Assembly: GCF_003345655.1 (NCBI RefSeq)
Contig: NZ_QQOH01000003.1
Coordinates: 591,758-655,757 of the forward strand
DNA from: Motiliproteus coralliicola
GTDB lineage: Bacteria > Pseudomonadota > Gammaproteobacteria > Pseudomonadales > Balneatricaceae
Length of the DNA: 64,000 nt
Direction of reading: 5' to 3'
The position numbers and the translations under genes were made by a program. Below are positions 26,725 to 35,359 of this stretch, piece by piece. Position 1 is the stretch's first letter, and every line of letters begins with the position of its first letter. A model generated the notes under the pieces. That model was given only the letters and a program-made list of their open reading frames with translations. It searched no databases and had not been told where the DNA came from.

Positions 26725-27537
26725 CTATTTCATCGCCTTGAGGGTGTAGATATCAAAGCGCCCCGACTTGCCTTCCAAGCTGTAGCTTGGCTTGCGGGAA
26801 CCCAGGGTCGGCGCCTTGCGTGGACGCTTCACCACCACCCGATATTCCGCCTTGGCCAGCGCCAGCTCCAACAGCTCGTCGGCATCCTCGTCCGCTCCCA
26901 CCAGCGTTCTGAACAGCAGCATCTCCTTCTTCACCTGAGCCGATTTGCTGCTGTGGGGAAACATCGGATCCAGATAGACCACTTCTGGATGCGGGTCACA
27001 GTCTTCCAACCATTGGCTAGCCGCGCCCTGGTAGAGCCGCATCCGGGCGATAATCTCGCCGACTTCAGGATCGAACGCCGCCCGGCGCAGCCCGTCCTCG
27101 AGCAGCAGCGCCACCACCGGCATCCGCTCAACCATCTGGACTTCGCACCCCAATCCGGCCAGTACGAAGCTGTCACGTCCAAGGCCAGCCGTCAGGTCCG
27201 CCACCCGAGGCCTGACCCCCGGCTTGATGCCGATCGCCTTGGCGATCTGTTGACCACTACCGCCACCAAAACGACGACGATGGGCCACCGCGCCGGCCAA
27301 GAAATCGACCCGTACCGGCCCTGGCGCTTTGGGCCCGGTCTGCTGCAACGCCAGCCCCTGGGAACCGACACTGAGCAGCATCGCGACATCGCCCAGCTGT
27401 TGTGGATCGGTGCCCACCGGGCAGATCGATAGCTGTAACTGATCGGCCAGCTGCTTAGCTCGCTCGCAATCCGCTTCGGACTCGGGCCAGAGCTGCAGCG
27501 ACAGCTCAGACAATGGACAGGAAGAATCAGCAACCAT
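26725..27537 (-). CDS. rsmJ: 16S rRNA (guanine1516-N2)-methyltransferase
   Basis: SAM-dependent rRNA methyltransferase (RsmJ/YhiQ), 270 residues. The family motifs are [20 protein letters not shown], the SAM site [19 protein letters not shown], and the catalytic-type [17 protein letters not shown], with VKRPRKAP near the end. It is convergent with slyX. The ATG at 27537 is preferred to a TTG four codons upstream; neither has a clear ribosome-binding site. Confidence 0.92.
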   Translation of the reverse strand: MVADSSCPLSELSLQLWPESEADCERAKQLADQLQLSICPVGTDPQQLGDVAMLLSVGSQGLALQQTGPKAPGPVRVDFLAGAVAHRRRFGGGSGQQIAKAIGIKPGVRPRVADLTAGLGRDSFVLAGLGCEVQMVERMPVVALLLEDGLRRAAFDPEVGEIIARMRLYQGAASQWLEDCDPHPEVVYLDPMFPHSSKSAQVKKEMLLFRTLVGADEDADELLELALAKAEYRVVVKRPRKAPTLGSRKPSYSLEGKSGRFDIYTLKAMK

Positions 27538-27570
27538 TGAGGGGTTCAATGCTGCGCGTTAAGCCGGCGC

Positions 27571-27879
27571 TTAAGCATAGGTATCAACACCGACCCATTC
27601 GGCTTCACCCGGGGTGAAGCTCAGGGTCGCATTGGTCAGATAGGTATCCACCGCCTGCTGACCGGATAGCGGCAATTGGCGGTCGGTGGAGTAGAAACCG
27701 CTACCGGCACTCTGCTCAGCCCTTGCGGCGGTGATCCCGGCGGCCAGATCGAACTGCACCTGCGGGCGTCGTTCCTCAGAACCGGATTGTTCACGCTCGG
27801 AAGGCGATGCAACCGAGGTCGACGGCTGGCCGGTCCGTTTCGGCAGCTGAGGAAAATTAAAGGACGCGTCGATCCGCAT
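27571..27879 (-). CDS. Small conserved hypothetical protein
   Basis: 102 residues, Pro/Ser/Glu-rich and probably disordered in its first half, with a short conserved-looking C-terminus (QQAVDTYLTNATLSF ... WVGVDTYA). Similar small proteins ending in GVD-x-YA occur in pseudomonads, as far as I recall. No signal peptide or membrane segment. It lies 33 nt upstream of rsmJ on the same strand, so it may be co-transcribed. No function can be given. Confidence 0.6.
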   Translation of the reverse strand: MRIDASFNFPQLPKRTGQPSTSVASPSEREQSGSEERRPQVQFDLAAGITAARAEQSAGSGFYSTDRQLPLSGQQAVDTYLTNATLSFTPGEAEWVGVDTYA

Positions 27880-27906
27880 TCAGGCAAAGTCCAGCGTTAA
27901 GGCTTG

Positions 27907-28171
27907 GGAACCTGCGAATAAGTCCTTGCGAACTTCTGGCTTTCAGCTTGGTTCGCAATCCAGGCGCAGTTTTGAAGCAATGTCTAGACCTTGCTAAAAA
28001 CTGCAACGCAGAGTGCGGATCAAGCTGAAAGCCCCTCAGGGCAAGGCCTGAAGCACACAATTTCGTCGTTGCAACCTTTGCTAAGGGCGACGGCCATTAG
28101 CTGCAGCTTGCGCCTAGAACTTGCACACTTCAGGCTCTTGCAGAAGCCGCAGAGACTTGTTCGCAGGTTCC
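27907..28171. mobile_element. MITE-like element with perfect terminal repeats and nested hairpins
   Basis: 265-bp non-coding element. The ends GGAACCTGCGAATAAGTC and GACTTGTTCGCAGGTTCC are inverted repeats with one mismatch in 18. It is flanked by the direct repeat CTTG (27903-27906 and 28172-28175), extendable to CTTGG, a likely target duplication. Inside is a second inverted pair GGCTTTCAGCTTG (27938-27950) / CAAGCTGAAAGCC (28021-28033) enclosing GCAGTTTT...AAAACTGC, and another GCCTGAAG/CTTCAGGC pair (28046-28053, 28128-28135). No transposase is encoded. Confidence 0.75.
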
Positions 28172-28258
28172 CTTGGTTTCGGTTTCCTCGGGATTCTAGC
28201 TGAGCCGGCGGCCGATGCAAACCGATCGACAGCCGATAGAGCAACTCAGAAACCAAAT

Positions 28259-29080
28259 TTAGAGGCTGAAATAGACCCCGAGCAACAACAGCCCCAGCAG
28301 CAACCGGTAGATCACAAAGGGTGTCATGCCGATACGACTGATCAGCTCCATAAACAGATGGATACACAGATAAGCACTGACGCAGGAGAGTCCCGCCCCC
28401 AACGCCACGTCACCCCAAGGAGCATCGGAGCCCTGTTCGATCAACTCCAGCGTCTTGAACAGCCCCGCAGCCAGGATTAACGGTGCCGACATCAAAAAAG
28501 AAAAGCGGGCAGCAGCCCTACGAGTCAACCCCAGCATCAACCCCGCGGTGATAGTGATACCTGACCTTGAAGTTCCAGGAATCAACGCTATTGCTTGAGC
28601 CATTCCCACAATCAGCGCTCCTCTCCAGCCGATATCATCAACTCTACGGAACTTTTCAGTACGCTTCAGATCTGCAACCCACAGGATTAAACCGAAGAAA
28701 ATTGTCGCTATGGCTATAACTAGTACGGAGCGGAGGTATATATCAATAAACGAGTTTAACAACCAGCCCGCAATAACAGCCGGTATAGTAGCGATAACAA
28801 TCGCCCAGGCCATCCTGCTATAACCCCCTGAACGCCTTTCTCGACCAGGCAAAGAAATTACAGATCTTAGCCAACCCAGAAAAAGCAGAGAAAAATCACG
28901 CCGAAAATAGAGCAGTACCGCCACCAAGGTGCCCACATGTACCGCCACGTCGAACGCCAGCCCCTGGTCGGGCCAACCCAGCACCTGGGACGGCAGAATC
29001 AGGTGGGCCGAGCTGGAGATCGGCAGGAATTCGGTCAACCCCTGGATCAACGCCAGCAGCAGGATATAGCTCAGCGCCAT
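28259..29080 (-). CDS. uppP: Undecaprenyl-diphosphatase (bacitracin resistance protein)
   Basis: Inner-membrane enzyme that dephosphorylates undecaprenyl diphosphate to recycle the lipid carrier for wall synthesis; 273 residues, about eight helices. The two active-site motifs are GLTEFLPISSSAH (about 14-26) and PGTSRSG (168-174). It starts 2 nt after the tsaB stop. The middle of the gene (about 28561-28920, residues 54-173) has about 46% GC against 68% on both sides, indicating a mosaic allele, but the frame and motifs are intact. Confidence 0.95.
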   Translation of the reverse strand: MALSYILLLALIQGLTEFLPISSSAHLILPSQVLGWPDQGLAFDVAVHVGTLVAVLLYFRRDFSLLFLGWLRSVISLPGRERRSGGYSRMAWAIVIATIPAVIAGWLLNSFIDIYLRSVLVIAIATIFFGLILWVADLKRTEKFRRVDDIGWRGALIVGMAQAIALIPGTSRSGITITAGLMLGLTRRAAARFSFLMSAPLILAAGLFKTLELIEQGSDAPWGDVALGAGLSCVSAYLCIHLFMELISRIGMTPFVIYRLLLGLLLLGVYFSL

Positions 29081-29082
29081 GC

Positions 29083-29826
29083 TCAGCCCTCGCCCTTTTT
29101 CTGAGCGGGTTTCTGATCCGCCTTCTTCTGCTCACCCTTCTTCTTGGCCACATCATCACGCAGATAGACTGGCAGCGCCTGCTCCGGCAGCACCCCCTGC
29201 CCGGCGGCAATCATCGCCGCTCCCAGCTCGGCAATCGCCGCCGCCCGAGGCTCGGGTTGCGGATCGATCGTCTCGACCCTCGCCAGCACTGAAGCCGGCA
29301 AGCGCTCCCGGTAATTCCAGCCCGAGCCGATCCCGATCCAGCGCCCCTGGGCGAACAGCGGGTTCTCTTCGACACGCTCCGGCGGACAGACCCGCTCATC
29401 GGCAGCCAGAATCGGCAGTCCTGTATCCGTATCGAAGCGATAGGCGCCCCAGTAGATTTCATCCATCCGCGCATCGATCGCCACCATGGCGCCGTCCAGG
29501 TCCGGATCGCTATGACGAGCCTGCAGCGCCAGCGCTGCCAGGGTCGAGACTGGCGCCACCGGTAGGTCCGCACCGAAAGCCAGCCCCTGGGTGACCCCGG
29601 TACAGATCCGCAGTCCGGTAAAGGAACCGGGGCCACGGCCGAACGCGATACCGTCCAACCGTTTTAGCGACACGCCGGCCTGATCCAGCATCTGCTGCAC
29701 CATCGGCAGCAGCAACTGGGTGTGCTGACGCGGCAGATCGCGGAAGTCTTCGCGGACTTCACCGTCGAGCCAGAGCGCGACCGAACAAGCCTGGGTAGAG
29801 GTATCTAAGGCAAGGATTTTGGACAT
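29083..29826 (-). CDS. tsaB: tRNA threonylcarbamoyladenosine biosynthesis protein TsaB
   Basis: Partner of TsaD in t6A37 synthesis on ANN-decoding tRNAs; 247 residues of ASKHA fold. Typical features are MSKILALDTSTQACSVALW, the stretch FGRGPGSFTGLRICTGVTQGLAFG, and DARMDEIYWGAY. The C-terminus carries an additional Lys/Gln-rich tail (residues about 228-247, VAKKKGEQKKADQ...) not seen in the standard protein. It forms an operon with uppP. Confidence 0.93.
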   Translation of the reverse strand: MSKILALDTSTQACSVALWLDGEVREDFRDLPRQHTQLLLPMVQQMLDQAGVSLKRLDGIAFGRGPGSFTGLRICTGVTQGLAFGADLPVAPVSTLAALALQARHSDPDLDGAMVAIDARMDEIYWGAYRFDTDTGLPILAADERVCPPERVEENPLFAQGRWIGIGSGWNYRERLPASVLARVETIDPQPEPRAAAIAELGAAMIAAGQGVLPEQALPVYLRDDVAKKKGEQKKADQKPAQKKGEG

Positions 29827-29986
29827 GGGGATGCGACGCCACCGCTGAGAAGGTAAAGTTTGAAAGGCGCAATTCTATTAACCTGGCGCTTAAATTGCGA
29901 GGCAAATAGCGTTGATCAAGAATGGTCGCCCGGGGCTGCAAGGCTCGTGGGGCAAGGGCAAGGATACCCGAGCTGAGCTTTAGGCC

Positions 29987-30244
29987 TCAGGTTTCAGCAG
30001 TATCGCGCTCCAGCAGCGCAATCCGCTCAAACGCCTGAGGGTTGCAGTCACCGCAGATCCAGCGCGCCGGTTGAAAGGCCAAGCAAGCCTTCGGCCGTTC
30101 GGGCTGGCCAAAGATGCGGCAAAGGTTATTGTCATCGAGCTGGACACAACGCACGCCGGCCGGTTTGCCGTCGGCCATTCCCGGAATCGGCGAGCTGATC
30201 GACGGCGCAATACAGCAGGCGCCGCAGCCGACCCGGCAATCCAT
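29987..30244 (-). CDS. YkgJ-family cysteine-cluster (Fe-S/zinc type) protein
   Basis: 85-residue protein starting MDCRVGCGACCIAPSISSPI, with further cysteines in GVRCVQLDDNNLCRIFG and KACLAF ... WICGDC. The Cys pattern is that of the YkgJ/UPF0153 cluster family, thought to bind a metal or Fe-S centre. The ATG at 30242-30244 matches the conserved M-x-CR start of relatives; a TTG six codons earlier overlaps the ubiX stop. It lies directly after ubiX. Confidence 0.82.
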   Translation of the reverse strand: MDCRVGCGACCIAPSISSPIPGMADGKPAGVRCVQLDDNNLCRIFGQPERPKACLAFQPARWICGDCNPQAFERIALLERDTAET

Positions 30245-30258
30245 GTCCGAGCCGATCG

Positions 30259-30954
30259 TCAACGCTCACTGCCCCAGCGCGGCATCAGCTGCTGATCAAT
30301 ACCGAGCTGGTCCAGGATCCGGGCCACCACAAAGTCGATCATCGCTTCGACACTGTCGGGCTTATGGTAAAAGCCGGGACTGGCCGGAATCACCACCGCG
30401 CCCATTCGGGTCAGCTTGAGCATGTGCTCCAGGTGGATCTCGGAATAGGGCGCCTCGCGGGGCACCAGAATCAGTTTGCGCCTCTCTTTCAGGGCCACAT
30501 CGACCGCCCGCTCGATCAGGTTGTCGCTGGCACCCACGGCGAAGGCCGACAGACTGCCAGTGCTGCAGGGGCAGACCACCGTCGCCGACGGAGAGCCGGA
30601 ACCCGAAGCCACCGGGGCAAACCAGTTATCCCGGGAGAACACTCGGATCTGGCCCGGCACGGCGCCGTAAAGCCCGGTCAGTTTCTGTTGCGCCCTCTCC
30701 ACATCGGAAGGAATTTTGACGTCGGTTTCGGTGGCGATCACCACCTGAGCCGCCCGCGAGATCATCACATACACCGGTCGGCCGACCGCCACCAGGCATT
30801 CGATCAGGCGTAAGCCATACTGGGCACCGGAGGCTCCGGTCAAGGCGACACTGACAGGCTCGCCTTGCAGAGCCGCTGCTTGCTCGCTCACGGCTGTTGT
30901 CTCTTCGGTCATGGCTGTTGTCTCTTCGCTCATGGCTGCTTTGGGTGCGCTCAC
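30259..30954 (-). CDS. ubiX: Flavin prenyltransferase UbiX
   Basis: Makes the prenylated FMN cofactor of the UbiD decarboxylase in ubiquinone synthesis. The core begins VSVALTGASGAQYGLRLIE and contains VCPCSTGSLSAFAVGASDNLIERA and KLILVPREAPYSEIHLEHM. The product from the first GTG (30952-30954) has 231 residues, about 20-25 more than usual. The extra part is four 7-residue repeats (MSAPKAA, MSEETTA, MTEETTA, VSEQAAA), each beginning with a codon able to start translation, so the real N-terminus is uncertain. The start overlaps the mpl stop. Confidence 0.9.
   Translation of the reverse strand: MSAPKAAMSEETTAMTEETTAVSEQAAALQGEPVSVALTGASGAQYGLRLIECLVAVGRPVYVMISRAAQVVIATETDVKIPSDVERAQQKLTGLYGAVPGQIRVFSRDNWFAPVASGSGSPSATVVCPCSTGSLSAFAVGASDNLIERAVDVALKERRKLILVPREAPYSEIHLEHMLKLTRMGAVVIPASPGFYHKPDSVEAMIDFVVARILDQLGIDQQLMPRWGSER
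30871..30954 (-). repeat. Four 21-bp in-frame tandem units at the 5' end of ubiX
   Basis: Units at 30871-30891, 30892-30912, 30913-30933 and 30934-30954. The middle two differ at one base in 21; the outer two are degenerate. Each unit begins, on the coding strand, with ATG or GTG. Confidence 0.8.
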
Positions 30955-32336
30955 GGCTGCAGCGTCTGCAGTGCGGCCAGCATCCGCTGATGGATCCCTT
31001 CGAAGCCGCCGTTACTCATAATCACCACTTCCGCTCCCGAGCCCTGGTAGGCCTTGATCGCTTCAATGATAGCATCGACGTTATCGAACACCTTGGCCGG
31101 TACCGGGCTGTCGGCCACCACCGCATCCAACCCCCAGCTCAAGCCCGGAGGCTGATACCAGAGCACTTCAGAGGCCGACGCCGTCGAGGGCGCCAATGCC
31201 TGCTGATGGCTGCCGAGTCGCATGGTATTGGATCGGGGCTCGATCACCGCCACCACCGGCTTGTCGCCGGCGCGGGCCCGCAGCCCCTCCAGCGTGGTCT
31301 GAATCGCGGTCGGGTGATGGGCAAAGTCGTCATACAGGCAGATACCAGCCGCTTCACCGACCTTTTCCATCCGGCGTTTAACCCCTTGGAAGCGCCCCAG
31401 CGCAGCGGCGCTATGCTCGGGCGTGACCCCGACATGGCGTGCCGCCGCCATCGCCGCCAACCCATTCATGACCGAGTGCCGTCCGGTTTGTGACCAATGT
31501 ACTTCGGCCACCGCATCTCCATCGAGCAACACCTCGAATGTCGACCCGTCGTCGCTGAGCAGTCGCGCCGACCAACCTTGGCCAGCATCATCGGCGCCGA
31601 ACCGCACCACCGGACTCCAGCAGCCCTGCTCCAGCACCCGTGCCAGGTTGGCATCATCGTTCGGTACGATCAGCTGACCCTGGGACGGCACCGTTCTGAC
31701 CAGATGGTGGAACTGCCGCTCGATCGCAGCCAAGTCATCGAAAATATCGGCATGATCAAACTCGAGGTTGTTCAGAATCGCGGTGCGCGGGCGGTAATGG
31801 ACAAACTTGGAGCGCTTATCGAAAAATGCGGTGTCGTACTCATCGGCTTCAACAACAAAGAACGGAGTGTCACCGAGACGCGCCGATACACCGAAGTTTC
31901 CGGGTACCCCGCCGATCAGAAAGCCCGGCGCCATTCCGGCATCTTCCAGGACCCAAGCCAACATGCTGCTGGTGGTGGTCTTGCCGTGGGTTCCGGCCAC
32001 TGCCATTACCCACTTATCTTGCAGTACATGATCGGCCAACCACTGGGGGCCCGAGGTGTAAGGCAGATTGTTGTCGAGCACATACTCGACGCAGGGATTA
32101 CCGCGCGACATCGCGTTGCCGACAATCACCAGATCAGGCGCCTTGCGTCCTTCCCTGGCCTGGAGATGTTCCGGAAGATAACCTTCGAGCAGCTCGATCC
32201 CCTGCTCCGCCAACTGGGTGCTCATCGGCGGGTAAACATTGGCGTCACAACCGCTGACCTGGAATCCCCGCTGCTTGGCCAACAGCGCCAGCGAGCCCAT
32301 AAAGGTGCCGCAGATTCCCAAAATATGCAGGTGCAT
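30951..32336 (-). CDS. mpl: UDP-MurNAc:L-Ala-gamma-D-Glu-meso-DAP ligase (murein recycling)
   Basis: Attaches recycled murein tripeptide to UDP-MurNAc in the cytoplasm. The 461-residue protein has the Mur-ligase N-terminus HILGICGTFMGSLALLAKQRG, ATP loop GTHGKTTTS, EADEYDTAFFDKRSKF, and LNNLEFDHADIFDDL. MurC differs in these stretches. It is the first gene of the run mpl-ubiX-ykgJ-like, with overlapping ends. Confidence 0.93.
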   Translation of the reverse strand: MHLHILGICGTFMGSLALLAKQRGFQVSGCDANVYPPMSTQLAEQGIELLEGYLPEHLQAREGRKAPDLVIVGNAMSRGNPCVEYVLDNNLPYTSGPQWLADHVLQDKWVMAVAGTHGKTTTSSMLAWVLEDAGMAPGFLIGGVPGNFGVSARLGDTPFFVVEADEYDTAFFDKRSKFVHYRPRTAILNNLEFDHADIFDDLAAIERQFHHLVRTVPSQGQLIVPNDDANLARVLEQGCWSPVVRFGADDAGQGWSARLLSDDGSTFEVLLDGDAVAEVHWSQTGRHSVMNGLAAMAAARHVGVTPEHSAAALGRFQGVKRRMEKVGEAAGICLYDDFAHHPTAIQTTLEGLRARAGDKPVVAVIEPRSNTMRLGSHQQALAPSTASASEVLWYQPPGLSWGLDAVVADSPVPAKVFDNVDAIIEAIKAYQGSGAEVVIMSNGGFEGIHQRMLAALQTLQP

Positions 32337-32655
32337 AACTCTCCTCGAGCGCTAACTAGCAAATGAAAAACGCTGCCGATCATAGCAACTGGATCGCACT
32401 GTCGCGACCGCAAACCCGGGCTTCCGAGGGGTACAACAGACTTATTTGCCGCCCCAAAACCTGGCCCGTTATGGTTTTTTGCCCCGGATCAAGAAATAAC
32501 CGATCCCAGCACTGAATTTTCATGCATTCACCCCAGCCTTGACGTATCATTCGCAGCAATTTTTCCAACCGTTGCCATAATTCGTTCATGCAGCTGCAAT
32601 ACGTAGCTGCGTAACCCGATACCAAGCTCTGACAGACTCCACCATAGGACCCAAC
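32337..32655. other. mpl / fbp divergent intergenic region
   Basis: About 320 bp. One minus-strand open frame (32380-32625, 81 codons, with internal ATG candidates) has no recognisable similarity or ribosome-binding site and is not called. Both promoters must lie here. Confidence 0.4.
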
Positions 32656-33624
32656 ATGTTACGGCTCACTCAGTTCCTGAAGCAGCAAGAAACCCCCGCC
32701 GATCTTATCGAACTCGTCAACCTGTTGATGGCCGCCTGTAAGGAGATCGACGGCAAACTCCAGGACGGTGCTCTGGCCGGTATCCTAGGCGCTGCCGAAA
32801 CCGAAAACGTCCAGGGCGAGACCCAGAAAAAGCTGGATGTGATCGCCAACGACATCCTCAAGCTGACCCTGAGCAACACCAATCTGGTTGCGGGCCTGGC
32901 CTCCGAAGAGGAAGACGATCCGGTTGCCTGCGATCCGGAAGGTAAATTCCTGGTCACCTTCGATCCGCTGGACGGTTCCTCCAATATCGATATCAACGTC
33001 TCGGTCGGCACCATCTTCTCGATTCTTGAAGCGCCCAATGACAGCGATCCGGCCCAACAGGCCGCTTACCTGCAGTCCGGCCGCAAACAGGTTGCCGCCG
33101 GCTATGTGCTCTATGGCCCGTCCTGCATCCTGGTGATGACCACCGGCAACGGCGTGCATATGTTTACCCTGGGTAGCAACGGCGAGTTCTACCTGACCCG
33201 CGAGTCGGTTCAGGTGCCGCAGACCACCAAGGAGTTCGCCATCAACATGTCCAACCAACGCTTCTGGGACCAGCCGGTGAAAGACTACGTCGCCGACCTG
33301 CTCCAGGGCGAAGAGGGTCCACTGGGTAAGCGCTACAACATGCGCTGGATCGCCTCGATGGTAGCCGAAGTCCACCGTATCCTGACCCGCGGCGGCATCT
33401 TCATGTACCCCTGGGACTCACGGGCTCCGCAGAAGCCGGGCAAACTGCGCCTGATGTACGAAGGCAACCCGATGAGCTTCCTGATCGAGCAGGCCGGCGG
33501 TCGTTCGGTCAACACCCAGATCGATATCATGGATGTCGAGCCCGAGCAGATTCACGAGCGTGTTTCCGTGGTGCTGGGCTCCAAGGAAGAGGTAGAAACC
33601 GTGCTGCGCTACCACGGCAACTGA
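32656..33624 (+). CDS. fbp: Fructose-1,6-bisphosphatase, class I
   Basis: Gluconeogenic phosphatase making fructose 6-phosphate. 322 residues, with the metal-binding signature [20 protein letters not shown] (about 102-121) and the C-terminal [24 protein letters not shown] at 32656; no frameshift. Its presence alongside pyk and TRAP-driven organic acid use fits growth on lactate or pyruvate. Confidence 0.96.
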   Translation: MLRLTQFLKQQETPADLIELVNLLMAACKEIDGKLQDGALAGILGAAETENVQGETQKKLDVIANDILKLTLSNTNLVAGLASEEEDDPVACDPEGKFLVTFDPLDGSSNIDINVSVGTIFSILEAPNDSDPAQQAAYLQSGRKQVAAGYVLYGPSCILVMTTGNGVHMFTLGSNGEFYLTRESVQVPQTTKEFAINMSNQRFWDQPVKDYVADLLQGEEGPLGKRYNMRWIASMVAEVHRILTRGGIFMYPWDSRAPQKPGKLRLMYEGNPMSFLIEQAGGRSVNTQIDIMDVEPEQIHERVSVVLGSKEEVETVLRYHGN

Positions 33625-33659
33625 TCCTTAGCGCTGGATAACCTAGGGCCATGGTCGTA

Positions 33660-33690
33660 TTGGCAATGGCCCCGGGGCTTCCCGTATAAT
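33660..33690 (+). promoter_or_regulatory. Candidate sigma70 promoter of ppa
   Basis: -35 TTGGCA (33660-33665) and perfect -10 TATAAT (33685-33690), with a 19-nt spacer, which is longer than ideal; 45 nt before the ppa start. Confidence 0.5.
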
Positions 33691-33734
33691 CCGCCTCATC
33701 CGTTTTCACCCCTAACTTTACAGAAGGCTATAGC

Positions 33735-34271
33735 ATGAGCTTTGAAAAAGTCCCTGCGGGTAAAGAGCTGCCCAACGACATCTACGTCATCATCGAAATT
33801 CCGGCCAACGCCGCCGTACCCGTCAAGTACGAGATCGATAAGGACACCGATTCCGTCATGGTAGACCGCTTCATGACCGCGCCGATGTTCTACCCGGCCA
33901 ACTACGGCTACATCAACAACACCCTGGCCGATGACGGCGACCCCGTTGACGTGCTGGTCATCGCGCCGCACCCGGTCCTGACCGGTTCCGTAATCCGCTG
34001 CCGTCCGGTCGGCATCCTGAACATGACCGACGAAGCTGGTGAAGACGCCAAGCTGGTTGCCGTTCCGCACGAGAAGCTGTGCAAAGAGTACGGCGACATT
34101 CAGGATGTTGAAGACATCCCGCAACTGCTGCGTGACCAGATCAAGCACTTCTTCGAGAACTACAAGACCCTCGAGCCCAACAAGTGGGTCAAGGTCGAAG
34201 GCTGGTCCGACGCGGCCGCTGCCCGCGCTGCCATCGAAGAAGGCGCCAAGACTTACGAAGCGCAGAAGTAA
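33735..34271 (+). CDS. ppa: Inorganic pyrophosphatase, family I
   Basis: Hydrolyses pyrophosphate in the cytoplasm. The 178-residue protein has the metal-binding [10 protein letters not shown] (about 66-75) and the bacterial-type opening [22 protein letters not shown]. It ends in a strong terminator and appears monocistronic. Confidence 0.97.
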   Translation: MSFEKVPAGKELPNDIYVIIEIPANAAVPVKYEIDKDTDSVMVDRFMTAPMFYPANYGYINNTLADDGDPVDVLVIAPHPVLTGSVIRCRPVGILNMTDEAGEDAKLVAVPHEKLCKEYGDIQDVEDIPQLLRDQIKHFFENYKTLEPNKWVKVEGWSDAAAARAAIEEGAKTYEAQK

Positions 34272-34288
34272 CACTTCCTGCGCAGCAC

Positions 34289-34314
34289 AAGCCGGCCTCT
34301 GGGCCGGCTTTTTT
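34289..34314 (+). terminator. Rho-independent terminator after ppa
   Basis: Stem AAGCCGGCC/GGCCGGCTT with a TCTG loop, followed by a T run. Confidence 0.92.
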
Positions 34315-34444
34315 GTCTCTGACCGCTTTAAACTGCCCCTGCCCTGCGACTGATCAACTGTTCGTTCAGAATCCGATCTATAGTTGTGTTATCGAATCCA
34401 TGCCTAGACGCACAGGTGTTTTTCGATAATCCGGGTTGCTAACC

Positions 34445-35344
34445 ATGCTGAAGTCCTCAAGTCTCACCGAAACTAACCTGCTGCAGGCGGTTATTAACGC
34501 CGTACCCACACCAATCTTCTTCAAAGATGCCGAAGGGCGCTACCTGGGGTGTAACCGGGCGTTTGAGAACTACATCGGCCTCAACCTGGATCAGCTGGTA
34601 GGCAAGAGCGTGTTTGAGCTGTTCGACCCCGAGCTAGCCAAGGTCTACTACGAGGCCGACAAAGCCCTGTACGACAGTCGCGGCGAACAGATCTACGAAG
34701 CGCAGGTCAGGTACGCCGACGGATCGATTCGGGATGTGATGTTTCATAAGGCGGCCTTCCATGCGGCCGAGGAGAACATCGATGGTATCGTCGGCGCCAT
34801 TCTCGATATCACCGCCCGCAAGGATGCCGAGCGCGAGTTGGAAAAACGCGCCCGCACCGACAGTCTGACCGGTCTGGCGAATCGCTTTTCGTTGATGGAA
34901 TCACTGGATCAGGCGTTGGAGCGGCAACGCCAGGAAAACTACGGTCTGGCCTTCTGGATGCTGGACCTTGACCACTTCAAGCAGATCAACGACACCTTCG
35001 GACACCCCACCGGCGATACCCTGCTGAAGAAAGTGGCGGTAAAGCTCCAATCCTGCCTGGCGGAAAACAGCAATATCGCGCGCCTGGGGGGCGATGAGTT
35101 CTCGGTAATTCTGGAGGGGGTAACCAGCCACGCTGAGGTGGAGGCCCTGGCGGCCACCCTGATCGAAGAATTCTCCAAGCCGATCGAGCTGGAGCAGAAT
35201 CGACTGGAAGTCAGCGTCAGCATCGGCATCGCGATGTTCGATACCGGCAACAACAACTCCCGTGAGCTGATGAAGCAAGCCGATATCGCCCTCTACCAAG
35301 CCAAGGATAAAGGACGAGCTCGGTTCCAGATCTTTAAGGGTTAA
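34445..35344 (+). CDS. PAS-GGDEF diguanylate cyclase
   Basis: 299-residue soluble protein. A PAS domain (about 10-125; AVPTPIFFKDAEGRYLGCNRAFENYIG, then a PAC-type IVGAILDITARKDAERE) is followed by a GGDEF domain (about 135-298) with DSLTGLANRF, the metal-binding LDLDHFKQINDTFGHPTGD and an intact active site RLGGDEF. The RxxD inhibitory I-site is absent at the expected position. It should make c-di-GMP in response to a signal at the PAS domain. ATG at 34445; a TTG three codons upstream is also in frame. Confidence 0.9.
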   Translation: MLKSSSLTETNLLQAVINAVPTPIFFKDAEGRYLGCNRAFENYIGLNLDQLVGKSVFELFDPELAKVYYEADKALYDSRGEQIYEAQVRYADGSIRDVMFHKAAFHAAEENIDGIVGAILDITARKDAERELEKRARTDSLTGLANRFSLMESLDQALERQRQENYGLAFWMLDLDHFKQINDTFGHPTGDTLLKKVAVKLQSCLAENSNIARLGGDEFSVILEGVTSHAEVEALAATLIEEFSKPIELEQNRLEVSVSIGIAMFDTGNNNSRELMKQADIALYQAKDKGRARFQIFKG

Positions 35345-35359
35345 CACCCCGCCCTGTGT

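Noticed and set aside
32380..32625. 81-codon minus-strand frame between mpl and fbp
   Set aside because: No ribosome-binding site, no recognisable motif, and it lies where the two divergent promoters should be; kept only as a note.
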